11,701 nucleotides of DNA from Ectocarpus siliculosus (taxonomy: Eukaryota > Sar > Phaeophyceae > Ectocarpales > Ectocarpaceae), in NCBI GenBank assembly GCA_000310025.1, contig FN649748.1:2289593-2301293 (forward strand), in the 5' to 3' direction. The notes beneath the pieces are model-generated. The model ran no database searches, had not been told where the DNA came from, and was given only the letters and a program-made list of their open reading frames with translations. A program made the position numbers and the translations under genes. Every line of letters begins with the position of its first letter. Position 1 is the first letter of the stretch. This document shows positions 8,303 to 11,701 of the stretch, in pieces.

Positions 8303-8690
8303 GGTGGGAGCAGGGGGAGGGAGAGGGTATTGATTGTTGAAAGCAACCCTGCAGCCTGCCACCACGACCATATCTCCGCATTGGGGGTTGCGCGGCTACG
8401 CATGAATTATTCCATCCCCCGCCACAAATCCACGACCCCCCCTTTTTTCGCCCGAGCCAGAGCTGCCCTGCTTCTGGACTTGACTTGGCCACCAACAAGT
8501 TGGAGTGCGTGAGAGTGTGCGTGGCCGGGAGTGTGCGTGCTGCAAAGGCCGGACGGCAAAGGGATCTGTTGGAAAATCCCACCGGGTGGTGTAAGTGCAA
8601 CCCACGGCGGGTCGCGACCAGCTGAATTTGTCGGAGGAGAGGCGAAAGCGGAGGGACGGACGGAAGCACCGAGGAAAGCTTATCACTGCA
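8303..8690. promoter_or_regulatory. Shared divergent upstream region between RPAP2 and the membrane-protein gene
   Basis: These 388 bp separate two head-to-head start codons (8302 minus, 8691 plus). They must hold both 5' leaders and probably both promoters. No convincing TATA box or other named element was recognised. A GTAAGT at 8591 on the plus strand could be the donor of a 5' leader intron. On the minus strand, ATGs at about 8382 and at 8371 lie upstream of the chosen RPAP2 start; the first is out of frame and would act as an upstream reading frame if transcribed. Confidence 0.5.
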
Positions 8691-8771
8691 ATGATTCCCG
8701 CCCCGTTCATCGACGCTCACATGCAGCTGGACAAGCGAAAGTCGCTCAACACCGTCGTCCTTGCTATGGCG
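8691..8771 (+). CDS. Membrane-protein gene exon 1
   Basis: Twenty-seven codons from ATG (context CTGCAATGA) through GCTATGGCG|GTGAGT, phase 0. It ends inside the first hydrophobic helix. The open frame extends upstream only through non-ATG codons, so 8691 is the first usable ATG in frame. Confidence 0.6.
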
Positions 8772-10945
8772 GTGAGTTTTTCCAGGCGCTGGCCTTATTT
8801 CCGTGTTGCTTGGTATCACGACACCGGATTTTTGTGCCCTGCGGCTGGTTGGCACGTTTTAGATACCAGCTCTTGTGTCCCCAGTGTCTAGATATACCGT
8901 TCCCCGCTGTTTGCTGCGCGGTCACACAAGGAGAGGACCGCGCACCAGCCGCGGCATGTGCAATAGTACTCGATTGAAGGGGTTCGTAGGTGCATTGTTT
9001 GTCTCTTCTCGATATCCAGTAGCACACGAAGCCCAGCATCCTCGCCGACCCTACAGAAAACATGAGAACACCGCCCCCCCGCCGCAGACACCTGTATGGC
9101 GGAGATAACACCCCCATACTGCCGTACACAGCAGGCGCAACACGAACTCCCCCGACCCAAGCAGGTACTAAATTTGTAAATTTTAGACGTGCATCCCGTT
9201 TAGAGCGCATGGTACCCACCGTGCCGTATTCTTCGTGGGTGCTTGGGCTGGTTCAAAGCTCACGATACTCTTGTAGACTACCCGATCGCTCCCTTCTCTC
9301 TTTGGAGAAGTAATTTTCAGATGACCCCGCGGAGAGATTGTCCCCTCCAGCCAATCCTCAACATCGGGCGTGTGGTGACTGAACTCTTCACAGTAAAGGA
9401 TTTTGCGACGTTCCTCCTGGTACAGGGGTTGGTGGGAGGTACGTATGTCGACGTTGCGCCAAAGGCTACAGCAGTAGAGGCTCAGCCGCGACATCATTCG
9501 GAATTATTAAATGAACACCACCGCACCACCAACACGGAAGCCTTTTGACGCTTAACGTCTTCGTTTCTGGTTGCATGCACAACAATATTCAAGGCAAGCA
9601 CCGCCGAAGTAGGCGGAGAATGCAAGTCCTGTGTGGTCTCCTCCTGTGTGAACCCAGGATCGAGCAGCTTGGATCGAGCAAAATGACTGAAAGTAAAAGT
9701 TGAGTTGAAGCAGCAGGCCCGCAGATTGATGAGTTCACTGCGTCTTGCACCGCACCAACTCCGTCGGTTTGCTTCCCCCCCCCCCCGCAAACCTTTTGTC
9801 TACCCACCCGTGTTGCAAGTCCCCAGAAAAACGATTTTTTTTTCATTACGACAAGACATCGATCACGCGGAGCCCCCACAGCCGCCGAATTCCTATTGGC
9901 TGAGGCCGTTATTCGTTCGTCAACAACTCCGGCTGTAGTGGCGATCCCAAATGTGGCCAACCTTCGAAAGCAACCTTAGGCATGTCTCTACAGCGTGGTG
10001 CCATAAAAGATTTGGACGGGATCGTTATTTGAGCGGGTCTAGAGCGTTAACGGTCCAATTGCGGGGGAACTTGCCAGAGAATTCCAACAAAATTGCAGGT
10101 AGACGTGTGGCGCGTGTTTGGTCGACATATAGGCGATAGAGTGCTTCACTGGAATGACCCTCGTGGTGGCGATCCCAAATTTCGACAACCCCTCAATGCT
10201 ACCTATGCCTATGTTATCCACTCTGGCGAAGCCTCGAGCGAGTTCGTCAACTCCTTCGCCCGGGTCTAGCAGCGTGCAGTTTAGATCTGACAGCTGCGGA
10301 ACGGGCTTGAAGCAGCAGCCCTTTCACTTTTGATAGCACGGCATTTGCTAGGTTGAGAGCGAAAAAAGGCCAAACCAAATGTCTGCGCGTGTAGAACACA
10401 ACATGCTTGAGGTATCCTGCAAGTTTCATGGCACGTAGCTATCTGTGTGAGGAGCACCAGCAGTGACAAAGGTGTGCACCAGACGGTGCGCTGGGCAACC
10501 CATCATGGGGGCTTACGCGGGGTACGATCGATTTTCACGGAGCCCCTTTGTCATATACTTTTTGCTTTTTGTAGGACTTGCAACACGGGTGTACCAGACA
10601 CCATCCCGAATGAAGATTAGCCCCCCCCCCCCCGCCTGGAATATTGAAATCCCCTTCTTGTTTTTATCCCTCAAGCCGTTCCCATTGTGGACCTTGCGAT
10701 TGTGCTGATCAATATCGTCGCCGCCGCCCCCCCGCATGCCCCGTGCCCTGCTTCACCGGCTGTGGCGGTCGCGATCATTACGACGACTACGAATACCCTC
10801 ACAACAGGTGTTGACCATCTGTTTTTTTATCTGCGCTTGCGTCGTGTCGAGTAACGCCAACGCCGGCCTCAACGTGGTCCTGACGGCCATGATGTACGTG
10901 GCGTACGTGGGGCTGTTGGCGGTCGTCTTCAACAGAAAGCGAGCT
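8691..10945 (+). CDS. Two-helix membrane protein, partial gene (exons 1 and 2), family not recognised
   Basis: Joining 8691-8771 and 10808-10945 in phase 0 gives 73 residues with no stop: MIPAPFIDAHMQLDKRKS, then two hydrophobic helices. The first spans about residues 20-42 across the junction (NTVVLAMA|VLTICFFICA and on), a short NANAG turn follows, and the second spans about 48-68 (NVVLTAMMYVAYVGLLAVVF), ending in the basic NRKRA. Both exons end in clean GTGAGT donors, and exon 2 has the acceptor CACAACAG. The charge pattern (DKRK before helix 1, NRKR after helix 2) suggests a hairpin with both ends in the cytosol. The intron is 2036 bp, so an unseen middle exon of phase 0 is possible. The gene continues 3' past 10945. 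No function is assigned. Confidence 0.55.
8772..10807 (+). other. Intron 1 of the membrane-protein gene (2036 bp)
   Basis: Donor GTGAGT, acceptor CACAACAG. It contains C tracts (9775-9786 and 10621-10633), a 15-bp direct repeat (9938-9952 and 10166-10180) and a possible cryptic exon at 9321-9436. No convincing gene on either strand was seen in it. Confidence 0.5.
10808..10945 (+). CDS. Membrane-protein gene exon 2
   Basis: Forty-six codons between CCTCACAACAG| and |GTGAGT. It encodes VLTICFFICACVVSSNANAG and then LNVVLTAMMYVAYVGLLAVV FNRKRA: the end of one membrane helix, a turn and a second helix. The regular hydrophobic pattern bounded exactly by two good splice sites is the reason to believe it is coding. 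Confidence 0.65.
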
Positions 10946-11036
10946 GTGAGTCGAGTGTTCAAGAGGTGTGCTTGAGTGTTTGCTGGCTGTTTTTTTTTTC
11001 TTGCTTCTGCACAAGCCCCGGTTGTTTCCTGCCAGC

Positions 11037-11069
<33 letters not shown>

Positions 11070-11159
11070 AATGGCTGTTGTTGTTGATGTAATGGCTGTT
11101 GTTACCGTCGGTGTTGCTTTCTCCTGGCGAGTCTAGGCAGGCGTTTTGTGTTGCTGATG

Positions 11160-11201
<42 letters not shown>

Positions 11202-11701
11202 CGTTGTTGTCATCGCTGTCCTCGCCGGCGTCGTTCTTGATGTTGGCAACCGGGCAACGCGAGTTTCTGATAGCACCACCGTCGATGTTGTACTCGTTGT
11301 TATTTTTGCTGCACGGTGCGGGTCACGTGAACGGGGGGGGGAAATATGGCATCCTAACGCACGCGCGGAAACAGCGCGGAATTAATTTCAGTGTGCATGG
11401 CCCCGTATCAAGAATCAGAGCACGATCGACTGATTGGTTCCCAAGCTGAGGGGGGGGCTGTTATTTGGCTGAGTCTGGACATTCGAACGATGCGGCGTAA
11501 CTCCTACTTCTTCGTGTTAGCAACGAGGCTCACTAGCACGGCAGGCCCTCGATAGGTCAAGAAAGGTTGCTCTTTGGACGCACCGCGTGCAGTGACTGGT
11601 GTGCTCGGCTGGAAACTCGGGCTATGTATAGCCGCTTATGGCAACTCTTTACGGCAAGGGTGCCAACGAAAGTGCCCCCGTGCCCCCCCCCCCCCCCCCC
11701 T
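10946..11701. other. 3' part of the membrane-protein gene or its flank, unresolved; ends in C18
   Basis: After the GTGAGT donor at 10946 a further exon is expected. CTAGGCAG|GCG (exon from 11141) is the one usable acceptor in phase 0, but it would open into a poly-Leu run, so it is not called. The window closes on a run of 18 C (11683-11700), matching the G19 run near the other end as a likely assembly boundary. Confidence 0.4.
11037..11211 (+). repeat. Clustered GTT/TTG microsatellites
   Basis: Two long GTT tracts (about 11037-11069 and 11159-11201), with a shorter one between them and a duplicated unit containing TGTAATGGCTGTTGTT. They lie 3' of exon 2 of the membrane-protein gene, probably in its next intron. 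If translated they would give poly-leucine or poly-valine. Confidence 0.8.

Noticed and set aside
9321-9436. Possible exon between TTTTCAG| and |GTACGT encoding about 39 residues (ILNIGRVVTELFTVKDFATF)
   Set aside because: Good-looking splice sites, but it ends in phase 1 and would shift the convincing 10808 exon out of frame. It may be an alternative exon at most.
10621-10633. C13 tract, with similar runs at 1774-1786 and 9775-9786, as regulatory elements
   Set aside because: Homopolymer C runs are common here and at the contig edges. No other signal accompanies them, and their exact lengths may be sequencing error.
11141-11449. Poly-leucine frame after an acceptor at 11140
   Set aside because: Phase-compatible with exon 2, but mostly a TTG microsatellite. 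It has only a weak downstream donor and no recognisable protein.

Overview
The window looks like nuclear DNA of a eukaryote. Coding blocks are GC-rich and packed with Ala, Ser, Gly, Pro and Glu runs. They are split by introns of 0.3 to 2 kb with GTGAGT, GTGAGA or GTATGT donors, and no prokaryotic gene organisation is seen. A plant-type C-terminal region on an RPAP2 protein, together with this gene style, suggests a photosynthetic stramenopile, most likely a brown alga of the Ectocarpus type. The organism call is inference; no marker gene is present.

The main content is one reconstructed gene on the minus strand, 8302 to 1802, in five exons (48, 137, 118, 1980 and 1386 nt). All junction phases are compatible, and the model gives 1222 residues plus stop. 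The first three exons and the start of the fourth encode an Rtr1/RPAP2 zinc domain (Cx4C plus Cx3C). The fourth is mostly a long disordered basic and acidic middle region. The fifth carries two segments that resemble the C-terminal part of plant RPAP2 (RIMA). The product should be an RNA polymerase II-associated factor linked to Ser5 dephosphorylation of the Pol II CTD and to Pol II assembly or nuclear import.

A second gene starts head-to-head 388 bp away on the plus strand (ATG at 8691). Two exons (8691-8771 and 10808-10945) join in phase to give a two-helix membrane hairpin of unrecognised family. Its 3' part is not resolved within the window.

Layout: 1-531 is a poor-quality contig end with stretched homopolymers, next to a run of 19 G. 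551-1801 has no supportable gene and includes the RPAP2 3' flank. 1802-8302 is RPAP2; its first intron holds two related inverted-repeat (MITE-like) elements. 8303-8690 is the shared divergent promoter region. 8691-11701 is the membrane-protein gene, with a 2 kb intron and GTT microsatellites, ending in a run of 18 C. No tRNA, rRNA, CRISPR array or recognisable transposase was seen.
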